Below, in pieces: positions 18,820-29,221 of a stretch of DNA of 33,989 bases. Every line of letters starts with the position of its first letter. Within the stretch, counting starts at the first letter, position 1. The position numbers were made by a program, and so were the translations under genes. The notes beneath the pieces were generated by a model. It made no database searches. It was given only the letters and a program-made list of their open reading frames with translations, and was not told where the DNA came from. The stretch covers positions 1 through 33,989 of the forward strand of contig NZ_AODE01000001.1 of assembly GCF_000525855.1 (NCBI RefSeq), in the 5' to 3' direction. The stretch is from Listeria cornellensis FSL F6-0969 (GTDB lineage Bacteria > Bacillota > Bacilli > Lactobacillales > Listeriaceae).

Positions 18820-19100
18820 AAAAGTCGAACACGCCCGTCCATCCCCGACAGAAATAGTGGTAAGCAGGGTGAAAGCCATCACTTAGGTTTTTGCCGTGTT
18901 TGTCACTATTTCCGAGGGGATAGCGTGTAAGGCTGGATTGGGAACAACTACAAAACAAAAAGCCTCGCCAATTTTCTATACGAATAATACACGAGGCCCA
19001 AAATCCCAAAATTACCACCGATTCATTCGCAAAACTAGCAATTATACTTTTTTATATGTCATATCCCGAAGCGAGTTAAGGCGCTTCACAACTAATTTTT
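18820..19100 (+). other. Long structured 5' leader of fabH
   Basis: No gene is visible in this stretch between the FapR site and the fabH ribosome site. It contains strong inverted repeats: TCCCC/GGGGA with GAAATAGTG/CACTATTTC (18842-18859 with 18904-18920), enclosing GTGA-loop-TCAC; GCCTCG (18962-18967) with CGAGGC (18992-18997); and GAAGCG/CGCTTC just before fabH. I recognise no known riboswitch class and no T-box sequence. It may be a regulatory RNA leader or an inserted element. Confidence 0.5.
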
Positions 19101-19116
19101 CTTGGAGGAATACGAA

Positions 19117-20055
19117 ATGAATGCAGGTATTTTAGGTGTAGGTAAATATTTACCGGAACGCGTTCTTACAAACGCAGATTTAGAAAAAATGATGGATACA
19201 TCCGACGAGTGGATTCGCTCAAGAACAGGAATTGAGGAACGCCACATCGCGCGTGAAGATGAGTATGTACATGATATGGCTTATGAAGCAGCCAAAGCAG
19301 CGATCGAAAACGCAGGATTAACACCAGCAGACATCGATTTAATTATCGTTGCAACAGTAACACAAGAATCCAATTTTCCGTCTGTAGGAAATATTATTCA
19401 AGACCGTCTAGGCGCAAACAACGCCGCAGCAATGGATCTAGGAGCAGCATGTGCCGGTTTCACATTCGGAACAGTAACTGCCGCACAATTTATCCAAACA
19501 GGCGCATACAAAAATATTGTCATTGTCGGTGCAGATAAACTATCAAAAATTACAGATTGGGATGATCGCAGTACAGCGGTTCTTTTCGGTGACGGCGCAG
19601 GTGCAATCGTGATGGGGCCAGTATCTGATGGTCGTGGTTTACTATCTTTTGACCTAGGTTCTGACGGATCAGGCGGAAAATACCTCAACCTTAACGAAAA
19701 ACGCAAATTGTACATGAACGGCCGCGAAGTTTTCCGTTTTGCTGTACGTCAAATGGGCGAAGCATCGTTACGCGTCCTCGAAAAAGCAGGTATGGGAAAA
19801 GAAGAATTAGACTTGCTTATTCCCCATCAAGCCAATATCCGCATCATGGAAGCATCGCGTGAACGCTTAGATTTACCAGAAGAAAAACTGATGAAAACCG
19901 TTCACAAATACGGCAATACATCTGCATCTTCTATCGTATTAGCTTTAGTTGACGCGGTAGAAGAAGGTCGCGTTAAAGACGATGATAACTTGCTATTAGT
20001 CGGTTTCGGCGGCGGTTTAACATGGGGCGCGTTAATCCTCAAATGGGGTAAATAA
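19117..20055 (+). CDS. fabH: Beta-ketoacyl-ACP synthase III FabH
   Basis: Starts fatty-acid synthesis by condensing acyl-CoA with malonyl-ACP; in Listeria it prefers branched-chain primers (family knowledge). 312 residues, normal length. Catalytic triad motifs are visible: Cys in [11 protein letters not shown] near residue 112, His in [12 protein letters not shown], Asn in [10 protein letters not shown] chose ATG 19117, 9 bp after GGAGG; the earlier in-frame start adds only five residues and has no ribosome site. It is followed by a terminator-like hairpin and then fabF, so fabF may also have its own promoter. The upstream FapR site ties it to lipid demand. Confidence 0.97.
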   Translation: MNAGILGVGKYLPERVLTNADLEKMMDTSDEWIRSRTGIEERHIAREDEYVHDMAYEAAKAAIENAGLTPADIDLIIVATVTQESNFPSVGNIIQDRLGANNAAAMDLGAACAGFTFGTVTAAQFIQTGAYKNIVIVGADKLSKITDWDDRSTAVLFGDGAGAIVMGPVSDGRGLLSFDLGSDGSGGKYLNLNEKRKLYMNGREVFRFAVRQMGEASLRVLEKAGMGKEELDLLIPHQANIRIMEASRERLDLPEEKLMKTVHKYGNTSASSIVLALVDAVEEGRVKDDDNLLLVGFGGGLTWGALILKWGK

Positions 20056-20065
20056 AAACACAACA

Positions 20066-20105
20066 ATGTCTGGGATAACGTACGATTTGGTCCCAGACTA
20101 TTTTT
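20066..20105 (+). terminator. Hairpin between fabH and fabF
   Basis: ATGTCTGGGA pairs with TCCCAGACTAT, then a T tract. It would attenuate read-through from fabH into fabF. Between this hairpin and fabF lie about 170 bp without a gene; I see no confident promoter there. Confidence 0.75.
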
Positions 20106-20275
20106 CAAATTAGGAAGGAAATACGTCTTTTTGAGAAATAGGGTTTCATTTATGATATAATGAAGGTGTCTTTTTATATTTTGTTATTAGTAATAGCATT
20201 TTTTGTATGACGAACTACTGCTAAATTAGCGGAAGTTATTTTTTGTGTGATAATTGTAGAAGAGGAGATGAAAAA

Positions 20276-21514
20276 ATGGAGAAGAAACGTGTGGTAGTAA
20301 CGGGTGTTGGAGCTGTTACGCCAATAGGTAATGACGCCGATACAGCCTGGGAAAATGCCAAAAAAGGTGTGAACGGTGTTGGAGAACTTACACGACTTAA
20401 TCAAGATGATTTCCCGGTTAAAATCGCTGCGGAATTGAAGGGTTTTGATATTGAGAAGTACCTTGATAAGAAAGATGCTCGCAAAATGGATCGCTTTACG
20501 CATTATGCGGTGGCAAGTTCGGACATGGCGGTTGCGGATGCAGGCTTAACGATTGATGATTCGAATGCAGAGCGCGTTGGTGTTTGGATTGGTTCGGGTA
20601 TTGGCGGTATGGAAACGTTTGAGACGCAATACGAAATCTTTTTAAATCGCGGACATCGCCGTGTTAGTCCATTTTTCGTACCAATGATGATTCCAGATAT
20701 GGCGAGTGGCCAAGTATCGATTCGTCACGGCGCAAAAGGCATTAACTCAGCAACCGTAACAGCTTGTGCGACTGCAACAAACTCGATTGGTGACGCTTTT
20801 AAAGTCATTCAACGTGGTGACGCGGACGTGATGATTACAGGTGGTGCCGAGGCGCCAATCACAAAAATGTCCGTGGCTGGTTTTGTGTCAAACAAAGCCT
20901 TATCACTTAACCCAGACCCAGAAACGGCATGTCGCCCATTTGACCTAGATCGCGACGGTTTTATCATCGGAGAAGGCGCTGGTATCTTCATTTTAGAAGA
21001 ATTAGAACATGCCAAAGCCCGCGGTGCAAAAATTTATGCGGAAGTGGTTGGTTATGGCGCGACAGGCGATGCTTACCATATTACAGCGCCAGCTCCAGGT
21101 GGAGAAGGTGCCGCTCGTTCGATGCAAATGGCGTTAAACGACGCAGAAATCGGCGTGGATGGCGTGGACTACATCAATGCCCACGGGACAAGCACACCGT
21201 ACAATGACGATTACGAAACACAAGCAATCAAAACCGTTTTCGGTGACAATGCTAAAAAACTCGCAATCAGTTCTACAAAATCAATGACAGGACACACACT
21301 AGGCGCGTCCGGCGGTATTGAAGCCATTTTCAGCGTGCTAGCAATCCGCGACAGTATCGTGCCACCAACGATTCATTTGAACACGCCAGACCCAGTCTGC
21401 GATTTAGACTACGTTCCAAACGTAGCTCGCGAAATGAACGTCGATGTAGCGATGTCCAATTCCTTTGGTTTTGGCGGACACAACGCGACATTAGTATTTA
21501 AAAAATATCAATAA
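20276..21514 (+). CDS. fabF: Beta-ketoacyl-ACP synthase II FabF
   Basis: Elongating condensing enzyme of type II fatty-acid synthesis in the cytoplasm. 412 residues, full length, with the N-terminal [16 protein letters not shown], catalytic Cys in [14 protein letters not shown], catalytic histidines in [11 protein letters not shown] and [11 protein letters not shown], and the C-terminal [15 protein letters not shown]. Start ATG 20276 behind AGAGGAG; the longer frame adds unsupported residues. It lies downstream of fabH in the same direction, as in Bacillus and Listeria. Target enzyme of platensimycin/cerulenin-type inhibitors (family knowledge). Confidence 0.97.
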   Translation: MEKKRVVVTGVGAVTPIGNDADTAWENAKKGVNGVGELTRLNQDDFPVKIAAELKGFDIEKYLDKKDARKMDRFTHYAVASSDMAVADAGLTIDDSNAERVGVWIGSGIGGMETFETQYEIFLNRGHRRVSPFFVPMMIPDMASGQVSIRHGAKGINSATVTACATATNSIGDAFKVIQRGDADVMITGGAEAPITKMSVAGFVSNKALSLNPDPETACRPFDLDRDGFIIGEGAGIFILEELEHAKARGAKIYAEVVGYGATGDAYHITAPAPGGEGAARSMQMALNDAEIGVDGVDYINAHGTSTPYNDDYETQAIKTVFGDNAKKLAISSTKSMTGHTLGASGGIEAIFSVLAIRDSIVPPTIHLNTPDPVCDLDYVPNVAREMNVDVAMSNSFGFGGHNATLVFKKYQ

Positions 21515-21522
21515 AACGCAAG

Positions 21523-21558
21523 AGGGATGCCCAATTTTAAGGTGTCTCTCTTTTTTTG
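21523..21558 (+). terminator. fabF terminator
   Basis: AGAGGGATGCC pairs imperfectly with GGTGTCTCTCT (G-U pairs and a mismatch), followed by seven T. Confidence 0.75.
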
Positions 21559-21591
21559 AGCAAAAAATTAGCCTTCCTTATAAAAATAGCT

Positions 21592-21606
21592 TACAATTAA
21601 ATTGTG
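21592..21606 (+). promoter_or_regulatory. OhrR operator-like palindrome
   Basis: TACAATTAAATTGTG resembles one half of the OhrR operator known from B. subtilis (TACAATT/AATTGTA dyads). It lies 25 bp before ohrR, in line with peroxide-responsive autoregulation of ohrR-ohrA. Confidence 0.65.
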
Positions 21607-21631
21607 CACAAATCAATTAGGAGGAAGAACG

Positions 21632-22096
21632 ATGGCCAGCCAAAAACGAATCCTAGACGAACAACTATGCTTTTCGATTTATACCGCCTCACGTGAATTC
21701 ACGAAATTTTACCGACAAGCATTGGAACCTTTTCAGCTTACTTATCCGCAATATTTAGTCCTTCTAGCGCTTTGGGAAGAACCGAAGCAGCTGGTGAAAG
21801 AACTAGGAAGCCACCTATCACTCGACAGCGGAACCTTAACGCCGATGTTGAAGCGAATGGAAGGCATGGAACTAGTCAAGCGATCACGCAGCACAGAAGA
21901 CGAACGAAAAGTATACATCGAGCTCACTGAAAAAGCAGGGGACATGAAGCCAGCCGTTTTAGAAGGTGTAGCCGACTGTATTTCCAAGCTCGCATTCACT
22001 GAGCAAGATTACAAACAGATGTTACAGGGAATAAAAGAACTGACGACCAAAATTCAAGAAAATAATGGAGGAACAAAACATGAAAAAATTATATGA
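21632..22096 (+). CDS. ohrR: MarR-family organic hydroperoxide regulator OhrR
   Basis: A 154-residue MarR-type repressor. The reactive cysteine is in the conserved N-terminal LDEQLCFSIYTASRE (Cys at about residue 13); no obvious second redox cysteine near the C-terminus except ADCISK, so a one-Cys type is likely. The winged helix includes LTYPQYLVLLALWE and SLDSGTLTPMLKRME, and the wing is RSTEDERKVYIELTE. ATG 21632 follows AGGAGG; the longer frame is unsupported. Its 3' end overlaps the start of ohrA by 17 bp, so the two are coupled, and oxidised OhrR should release the upstream palindrome. Confidence 0.92.
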   Translation: MASQKRILDEQLCFSIYTASREFTKFYRQALEPFQLTYPQYLVLLALWEEPKQLVKELGSHLSLDSGTLTPMLKRMEGMELVKRSRSTEDERKVYIELTEKAGDMKPAVLEGVADCISKLAFTEQDYKQMLQGIKELTTKIQENNGGTKHEKII

Positions 22097-22497
22097 AACA
22101 ACAGTAATCAATACCGGTGGACGTAAAGGAGAAGTACATTCTCCAGACAACATTTTCTTCCAAGACATCGCATCACCAAAAGAACTAGGCGGCGAGGGCG
22201 GCTCAGGCTCAAATCCAGAACAATTATTTGCAGCCGGCTATTCCGCATGTTTCAATAGCGCACTAGAGTTGGTTATGTCCAAACAAAAAAATCGAAGCAG
22301 CGAGCACGGTAGAAGGAACAGTATCGTTATACAGCGATCCCGAAGATAATGGCTTCAAAATAGGCGTTGTCCTAGCTGTCCACATCGAAGGCGTTGATGC
22401 AGAAACTGCTCAAAAACTAGTAGAAACCGCGCACCAAGTTTGCCCATACTCGAAAGCAACACGCGGTAATATCGAAGTAGAATTAAACATTATCTAA
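22080..22497 (+). CDS. ohrA: Organic hydroperoxide resistance protein Ohr/OsmC family (one frameshift)
   Basis: Thiol peroxidase reducing organic and lipid hydroperoxides. 138 residues after repair. Peroxidatic Cys in AAGYSACFNSALELV and resolving Cys in AHQVCPYSKATRGN, the pair typical of Ohr. N-terminus MKKLYETTVINTGGRKGEV is standard. The frame breaks in the A run 22285-22291; six A instead of seven restores SKQKIEAASTVEGTVSLY. The start sits behind GGAGG inside the end of ohrR. A strong terminator follows. Functional in the real genome if the extra A is an error. Confidence 0.93.
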
Positions 22498-22503
22498 ATA
22501 TAC

Positions 22504-22552
22504 AAAAATCCTGTCACACCTTTTCTAAAAAAGGCGTGACAGGATTTTTTTT
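22504..22552. terminator. Bidirectional terminator between ohrA and trpS
   Basis: AAATCCTGTCACACC pairs with GGCGTGACAGGATTT (one mismatch), flanked by A and T tracts, between convergent genes. Confidence 0.92.
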
Positions 22553-22554
22553 GC

Positions 22555-23992
<1,438 letters not shown>

Positions 23993-24005
23993 ATTATATA
24001 ACTCC

Positions 24006-24034
24006 ATAATACCAAGGAATAAACACCCCGTCAA
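24006..24034 (-). promoter_or_regulatory. trpS promoter
   Basis: On the minus strand TTGACG (24034-24029), 17 bp, TATTAT (24011-24006), placing the start just ahead of the T-box stem I. It begins directly after the stop of the DUF3899 gene. Confidence 0.8.
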
Positions 24035-24038
24035 TGTC

Positions 24039-24398
24039 TTAACTGTAGTAAATCGCGAGCGCAATAAAGCTGGTTGCAAGAACTGCCAGCGAACTGAGCA
24101 AGAGACTCACATAACCGACATTCATCAATTCAGATAACGGCACATCCGCGAATTCACTTTCCTCTTCCCGACGCATTCTCCTCGTCATTTTGCGCATACC
24201 GGTATGTATTAAATCAAAGAAACCAGACTGCATCACATAAAGTATTAGGCCTACTACAAATACAATTGCTGCCACGATAAAGGAAACATTTATATAGTAA
24301 AGTAGCGAGATATTCCAGTAAAAAGAAAGCATCAGAAAGAGTATCAAAATCTCCTGAATAACTGCAAAAATGATTACACGCTTGAGCAAATATGTCAC
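24039..24398 (-). CDS. DUF3899-like membrane protein
   Basis: 119 residues with three predicted membrane segments (about 8-28, 34-55 and 93-115) and a basic cytoplasmic loop, GMRKMTRRMRREEE, between the second and third. The FFDLIHTGMRKM stretch resembles DUF3899, a family of small Firmicute membrane proteins of unknown function. It lies between oppA and trpS, as in L. monocytogenes by my memory. Ribosome site AGGAAGGTGAC precedes the ATG. Family call is moderate. Confidence 0.75.
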   Translation of the reverse strand: MTYLLKRVIIFAVIQEILILFLMLSFYWNISLLYYINVSFIVAAIVFVVGLILYVMQSGFFDLIHTGMRKMTRRMRREEESEFADVPLSELMNVGYVSLLLSSLAVLATSFIALAIYYS

Positions 24399-24573
24399 CT
24401 TCCTATCAAAAATTCTACTCTAACTCTATCATAAAAACGGTAAAATGACCATCCAGTCCAGCTATATGTGTAATAAAAATTATATCACTTTAACACATCA
24501 AAAGACCAACGCGCGCAAGGTATTTGCATTTATGTACAAAAATAAAAGTAATCAAATTTATAAAAAATACTTT

Positions 24574-24599
24574 ATTTTTCTGAAAAAATAGTATATAGT
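24574..24599 (+). promoter_or_regulatory. oppA1 upstream region with CodY-like box
   Basis: ATTTTTCTGAAAAAA (24574-24588) matches the CodY consensus AATTTTCWGAAAATT at 12 of 15 positions and is followed by TATAGT (24594-24599), a candidate -10 whose -35 would be the poor TTTATT 17 bp upstream. CodY represses oligopeptide uptake in rich medium in related bacteria. Confidence 0.55.
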
Positions 24600-24633
24600 G
24601 ATTCTACACTCTAAAAAGGGAGAGGATTAAGTT

Positions 24634-26292
24634 ATGAAGTTGAAGAAAAGCTGGGTATTACTATTGATGCTAACAATTATGTCCGCAGTACTTGTGGCAT
24701 GTGGAGGCGGCGATAGCACAAAAGACGATGTCAGCACATCGGGCAAGAAGACAGTTAATCTAATGGAATCAGCTGAAATTCCATCCATGGATTCTAAAAA
24801 AGGAACAGACGGTGTAAGTTTTACGGCTCAAAATACTGTTTTCGAAGGCTTATACTATTTGGATAAAGACGACCAAGTACAGCCCGGCGTTGCAAAAGAA
24901 GATCCACAAATCAATGATGATCAAACTGTATACACAATCAAACTGCGCGATGATGCCAAATGGTCAGATGGTACATCCGTAACAGCCAATGATTTCGTAT
25001 ATTCCTGGAGAAAAATAGTAGATCCAAAAACGGCTGCAGAGTACGCTGTCATTTTCAGTGGTGTTGTAAAAAATGCAGCTAAAATCACGGCTGGCGAAAT
25101 GAAACCAGAAGAACTAGGGGTGAAAGCAATTGACGACACAACACTCGAAGTAACGCTAGAACAACCAGTTCCATATTTCCATTCCTTACTAACATTCCCA
25201 ACATTCTATCCACAAAACGAGGAATATGTTGCGAAACAAGGCGCTGACTATGCAAAAGATAGCGACCATATGATTTACAACGGCCCATTCACGATGAAAG
25301 GCTGGACAAATACGAGCAAATCATGGTCTTACGAGAAAAATAGCAAGTATTGGAACAAAGGCGACATCAAGCTCGACAAAATTAACCTACAAGTAATCAA
25401 AGATCCAGGAAGCGCTGTCAACCTATACACAACAGGAAAATTAGACCGCGCAACACTTTCTGGTGACTATGCGAAACAAAAACAATCCGATGCAGACTTC
25501 ACATCAAGTCTAGATGCATTCGTGTACTTCTTGAAATTCAACCAAAAACTAGACGGCAAATCGACTATTTTTGCGAATGAAAATGCTCGTAAAGCCATCG
25601 CAACGGTAATTAACAAGGAAACGATGGTAGATACAGTTCTTGCCAATGGATCTGAACCAATCGACGGACTAGTACCATCGAAATTCACATTTAATCCAGT
25701 AACAAAAGAAGATTTCCGTAAAGAAAATGGAGATTTACTAACATACGACAAGGCCAAAGCACAAGCCTACTGGAAAAAAGCAAAACAAGAATTAGGTCAA
25801 GACAATATCACTCTTGAATTCCTAGGTGATGACCAAGAGTTCAGCAAGAAAATGTCAGAATACATCCAGAATGAACTAGAAACCAACCTTGACGGATTGA
25901 AAATTAACATCAAAACTGTTCCATACAAATCACGTTTGAAATTGGATGAAACACAACAATACGAATTACAACTAGCACGTTGGGGCCCAGACTATCAAGA
26001 TCCATCCACATTCCTAGGCGTATTCGAAACAACAAGCAGTTACAACCGCTCTAGCTATTCGAACCCAGAATACGACAAACTACTAAAAGAAGCTGCAACA
26101 ACACTCGCAACGAAACCAGAAGAACGTTGGAATACACTTCTTCAAGCAGAGAAGATTCTAATCGAGCAAGATACAGCTGTAGCGCCACTTTATCAAAACG
26201 GTGTAGCCGCTCTACAAAATCCGAAAATGACAGGCTTCGTAACCCATCTATTCGGTGCTCCATATTCGTATCAATGGATCGATATTAAATAA
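24634..26292 (+). CDS. oppA: Oligopeptide-binding lipoprotein OppA, copy 1
   Basis: Extracellular substrate-binding lipoprotein of the oligopeptide ABC importer, 552 residues. A signal peptide MKLKKSWVLLLML... ends in the lipobox LVAC, so Cys23 should be lipidated. The SBP family 5 domain carries YTIKLRDDAKWSDGTSVTANDFVYSWR and late RWGPDYQDPSTFLG. It is followed by its own terminator and a close paralogue, then oppBCDF, so both proteins probably feed the same permease. The reading frame is intact. Start ATG 24634 with GGGAGAGG upstream. Confidence 0.95.
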   Translation: MKLKKSWVLLLMLTIMSAVLVACGGGDSTKDDVSTSGKKTVNLMESAEIPSMDSKKGTDGVSFTAQNTVFEGLYYLDKDDQVQPGVAKEDPQINDDQTVYTIKLRDDAKWSDGTSVTANDFVYSWRKIVDPKTAAEYAVIFSGVVKNAAKITAGEMKPEELGVKAIDDTTLEVTLEQPVPYFHSLLTFPTFYPQNEEYVAKQGADYAKDSDHMIYNGPFTMKGWTNTSKSWSYEKNSKYWNKGDIKLDKINLQVIKDPGSAVNLYTTGKLDRATLSGDYAKQKQSDADFTSSLDAFVYFLKFNQKLDGKSTIFANENARKAIATVINKETMVDTVLANGSEPIDGLVPSKFTFNPVTKEDFRKENGDLLTYDKAKAQAYWKKAKQELGQDNITLEFLGDDQEFSKKMSEYIQNELETNLDGLKINIKTVPYKSRLKLDETQQYELQLARWGPDYQDPSTFLGVFETTSSYNRSSYSNPEYDKLLKEAATTLATKPEERWNTLLQAEKILIEQDTAVAPLYQNGVAALQNPKMTGFVTHLFGAPYSYQWIDIK

Positions 26293-26311
26293 GTAAAGTA
26301 GATAGAAAAGT

Positions 26312-26345
26312 GCGCTCCAAATTCAATTTTTGGAGTGCCTTTCTT
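26312..26345 (+). terminator. oppA1 terminator
   Basis: GCGCTCCAAA pairs with TTTGGAGTGC (one G-U), followed by CTTTCTTCT. Confidence 0.85.
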
Positions 26346-26830
26346 CTATATTAGAACTGGAAATGAAACCCTTAATAGTCGGAATATCTAACAAAGCTAG
26401 TGAAATTTTCTGTCATTGAATAAATTGTTGGAAACGGCATATATTAAGGGTTTGTAAAGTTTTTTTTAAAAGTTTATTTTTTTTTTAGTGTATTTATGTA
26501 GACAGATGACGAAAAAAAAGTATATAAATAAATATAATCCTACTAAATGTTAGTGGATTGCTTTTCGAGTGATTTATACTTTCAAAAAATTAAAATTGTT
26601 TTCGAGTACATAGTGTGTTTGAAACAGTGAAGTTTTGGGGGATATTATTCTAATCGATTTATTTATTCAGAAAACTTAATAAAAGGGAAAAGTAAATTGT
26701 AAGGTAGTTTAGCTAAATAATTTCATTCGCCATATGAACACGAAAAAGTGTTGTAGTAGGCTAATCGGGTTATCTTGCGGGAATTTTGCAATAACTTATA
26801 CCTTTCATCCTTGTTTTCGTATATTTCGAA
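26346..26830. other. AT-rich intergenic stretch between the oppA genes, no gene seen
   Basis: About 485 bp with runs of T and A and no frame with ribosome site and family resemblance. A partial CodY-like sequence occurs near 26665-26680 (TTTATTCAGAAAACTT, four mismatches), not strong enough to annotate. Long A/T runs here may also carry length errors. Confidence 0.5.
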
Positions 26831-26837
26831 AAAATAA

Positions 26838-26895
26838 TTTACAAAGCTTGAATTTTTAGAGTATAATAGTAATCGAAATGATTTTTCTGAAAAAT
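26838..26895 (+). promoter_or_regulatory. oppA2 promoter with CodY-like box
   Basis: TTTACA (26838-26843), 18 bp, TATAAT (26862-26867). Just downstream of the expected start is ATTTTTCTGAAAAAT (26881-26895), a perfect palindrome that matches the CodY consensus at 13 of 15 positions. Binding there would act as a roadblock. The GGGAGG ribosome site follows. Confidence 0.65.
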
Positions 26896-26914
26896 AAAAA
26901 AGGGAGGTTTACTA

Positions 26915-28584
26915 ATGAAAAAATCTAAATTGTTTTTAGTTTTAGGATTAACATTAGTACTAAGCTTAGTACTGGCAGCATGTGGAGGAGGAAGCGATTC
27001 CAAATCTAGCGGAGGCTCAAAGGATTCCAAGCAAGAATTAAACTTGATGGAGTCAGCTCTTATCCCATCAGCGGATAGTACAAAAGCAGATGATGCAGTT
27101 GGATTAAACGTAATCAATCAAACAAATGAGGGTATCTACGCACTTGACAAAGACGGCGTGGCACAACCAGCAGGCGTTACTGAGAAAGCAACAGTGAGCG
27201 ATGACAAAAAAAGTTTATACATTCAAACTACGTGATGACGCAAAATGGTCTAACGGAGATCCTGTAACAGCGCAAGACTATGTATACTCATGGCAACGTG
27301 CCGTTGATCCAAGCACAGCAGCAACTTATTCCTATTTATTTGATGGATTAGTTCTAAATGCTTCTGAAATCATCAAAGGTGAGAAAAAACCTTCTGAATT
27401 AGGCATTAAAGCAGTCGACGATAATACATTAGAAGTAACACTGGTTCAACCAGCAGCTTACTTTGATTCATTACTAGCATTCCCAACATTCTTCCCACTT
27501 AACCAGAAGTTTGTTGAAAGTAAAGGCGACAAATACGCTTTAGATAGCGACAGCATCCTTTACAACGGACCATTCAAATTAACTGATTGGAACGGAACAG
27601 GAAAAACTTGGGCGTTCGTGCCAAACGACAAATATTATGACAAAGATAAAGTGAAACTTGATAAAATTAATGTGCAAGTAGTTCAAGATCCTGGAACTAA
27701 CGTTAACTTATACAACACTAACAAATTAGACAAAGCGCTACTATCAGCTGAATACGCTGCTCAAAACAAAAATAAAGACGACTATAAAGTAGAAGAAGAA
27801 TCTTCTGTATTCTACATTAAATTTAACCAAGAACGTAATGGTAAGAAAACACCATTAGCTAATAAAAATATCCGTAAAGCATTGGCACTAGCAGTCGACA
27901 AACAAAGCTATGTGGACACTGTTTTACAAAATGGTTCTATCCCGGCGAACGGTTTAGTTCCTAAGAAATTCACGTTTGACCCTAAAGATAACAAAGACTA
28001 CCGCGATGAAGTTGGCGATGTTGGCGTTTATAACTTAGACGAAGCGAAAAAAGCATGGACACAAGGCTTGAAAGAGCTAGGCGTTACTTCTCTAAACCTT
28101 GAATTTACAAGTGACGATACTGAAAATGCGAAGAAATCAAGCGAATTCTTACAAAACCAATGGGAGAAAAACCTATCTGGTCTGAAAGTATCTCTTAAAA
28201 ACGTACCATTCAAAATCCGTTTAGCGAATGACCAAAAACAAGATTATGATTTCTCTCTAAGCGCTTGGGGTCCTGACTATCAAGATCCATCAACATTCTT
28301 GAACTTGTTCAGAACTGGTAATGCACAAAACAGAATGAGCTATTCAAATGCCGCTTACGATAAAATTATCGACCAAGCAGCAGGTCCACTTGCTGGTGAT
28401 ACACAAGCTCGTTGGGATGAAATGCTTAAAGCTGAACCAATTCTAATTGAAGAAGATTATGCAATTCAACCACTTTACCAACGTGCGAAAGCATTCTTGC
28501 AACAACCATACGTGAAAGATCTACAAAAAAAATGCGTTTGGTCCAGACTATACGTTCAAAACAACGTATATTGACGGAAAATAA
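26915..28584 (+). CDS. oppA: Oligopeptide-binding lipoprotein OppA, copy 2 (two frameshifts)
   Basis: Paralogue of the upstream oppA, about 555 residues after repair. Signal peptide ends in the lipobox LAAC. The shared YTFKLRDDAKWSNGDPVTAQDYVYSW and WGPDYQDPSTFLNLF segments mark the SBP family 5 fold. The frame breaks in two A runs: 27206-27212 (six instead of seven gives DDKKVYTFKLRDD) and 28526-28533 (seven instead of eight gives LQKNAFGPDYTFKTTYIDGK and a stop at 28582-28584). Closest to oppBCDF but separated from it by a terminator and a 217-bp repeat element. Two binding proteins per permease would widen peptide range. Confidence 0.92.
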
Positions 28585-28624
28585 GTAAACGCATATCATT
28601 TTAAGAAATGCTTGACTGTAACCT

Positions 28625-28655
28625 GAGAGAGTATATTCTATATACTCTCTCTTTT
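28625..28655 (+). terminator. oppA2 terminator
   Basis: A perfect 11-bp stem, GAGAGAGTATA with TATACTCTCTC, followed by TTTTA. The first 24-bp direct repeat of the neighbouring element overlaps its 3' arm. Confidence 0.88.
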
Positions 28656-28913
28656 AATGATGAATTAGGATGAGTCTGGGACATAACCCAGATAAATCGG
28701 CGACAAGCGCTCGCATTCAGGGAGTTTGGCGGACTTCCGGTTCTCACATACACCAGTATGCTCCGCTTCCGGTTTCCACCAAACTCCCTGAATACAAACG
28801 CTTTCGCTCGATTTGTGTAAAGCAAAATTTTTCGTCTTACCCAAGTAAATGGCTAGGCGGCTTTGCTTTATCTTGAGTTTTGTCCCAACCTCTTTTAATG
28901 ATGAATTAGGATG
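28649..28913. mobile_element. 217-bp MITE-like element with hairpin core (copy B), flanked by 24-bp direct repeats
   Basis: The 24-mer beginning CTCTTTTAATGATG and ending AATTAGGATG occurs at 28649-28672 and again, identically, at 28890-28913. Between them is a 217-bp segment whose ends GTCTGGGACATAACCCA and (reverse complement of the right end) GTTGGGACAAAACTCA are imperfect inverted repeats. Its core 28692-28823 is the 132-bp palindrome also found at 23667-23798, with ATTCAGGGAG/CTCCCTGAAT and apical CATAC-ACCA-GTATG. No transposase. A direct repeat this long is atypical for transposons; recombination or a different insertion route is possible. Confidence 0.75.
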
Positions 28914-29205
28914 CGTTACATATCCAAATGATAAACTGATAAGGTCAGCAGGATGTGGAAACACTCTTTTCTTGATATTCCACCAAACCTCATTATCACA
29001 TGTTGAGATTTCAGTTTATTATGTTTCCGTTTAGAATAATCACAATGAATTTTTAGATAACTTGATGTATTTTGGTTTCCAAAGGATGCTCTTTATAACC
29101 AAAGTGGATTCGAGAATTTAAAAAAACAATGAATTGAGAAAACAAAGCTCGCTATGGTTGCAGGCTTATGATAAAATAAGAAAATATTCTACAAAATAAA
29201 TTTTT
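28914..29205. other. Intergenic stretch upstream of oppB, no gene seen
   Basis: About 290 bp of AT-rich DNA. A possible -10, GATAAAAT, lies near 29169-29176 but I find no matching -35. Frames here are short and lack ribosome sites. Confidence 0.4.
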
Positions 29206-29221
29206 TCGGGGGGGTGTAGAG

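Noticed and set aside
18820-19020. Known riboswitch or T-box in the fabH leader
   Set aside because: No T-box GGTGGNACCGCG sequence and no conserved core that I recognise; reported only as an unassigned structured leader.
28665-28964. Minus-strand frames at 28601-28964 and 23580-23819 with similar translations
   Set aside because: Their similarity (LHKSSESVCI, GVWW) comes from the shared 132-bp hairpin DNA; no ribosome sites, and the palindrome explains them.
28914-29221. A transposase or other autonomous mobile gene near the repeats
   Set aside because: No frame of useful length or motif; all repeat elements here appear non-autonomous.
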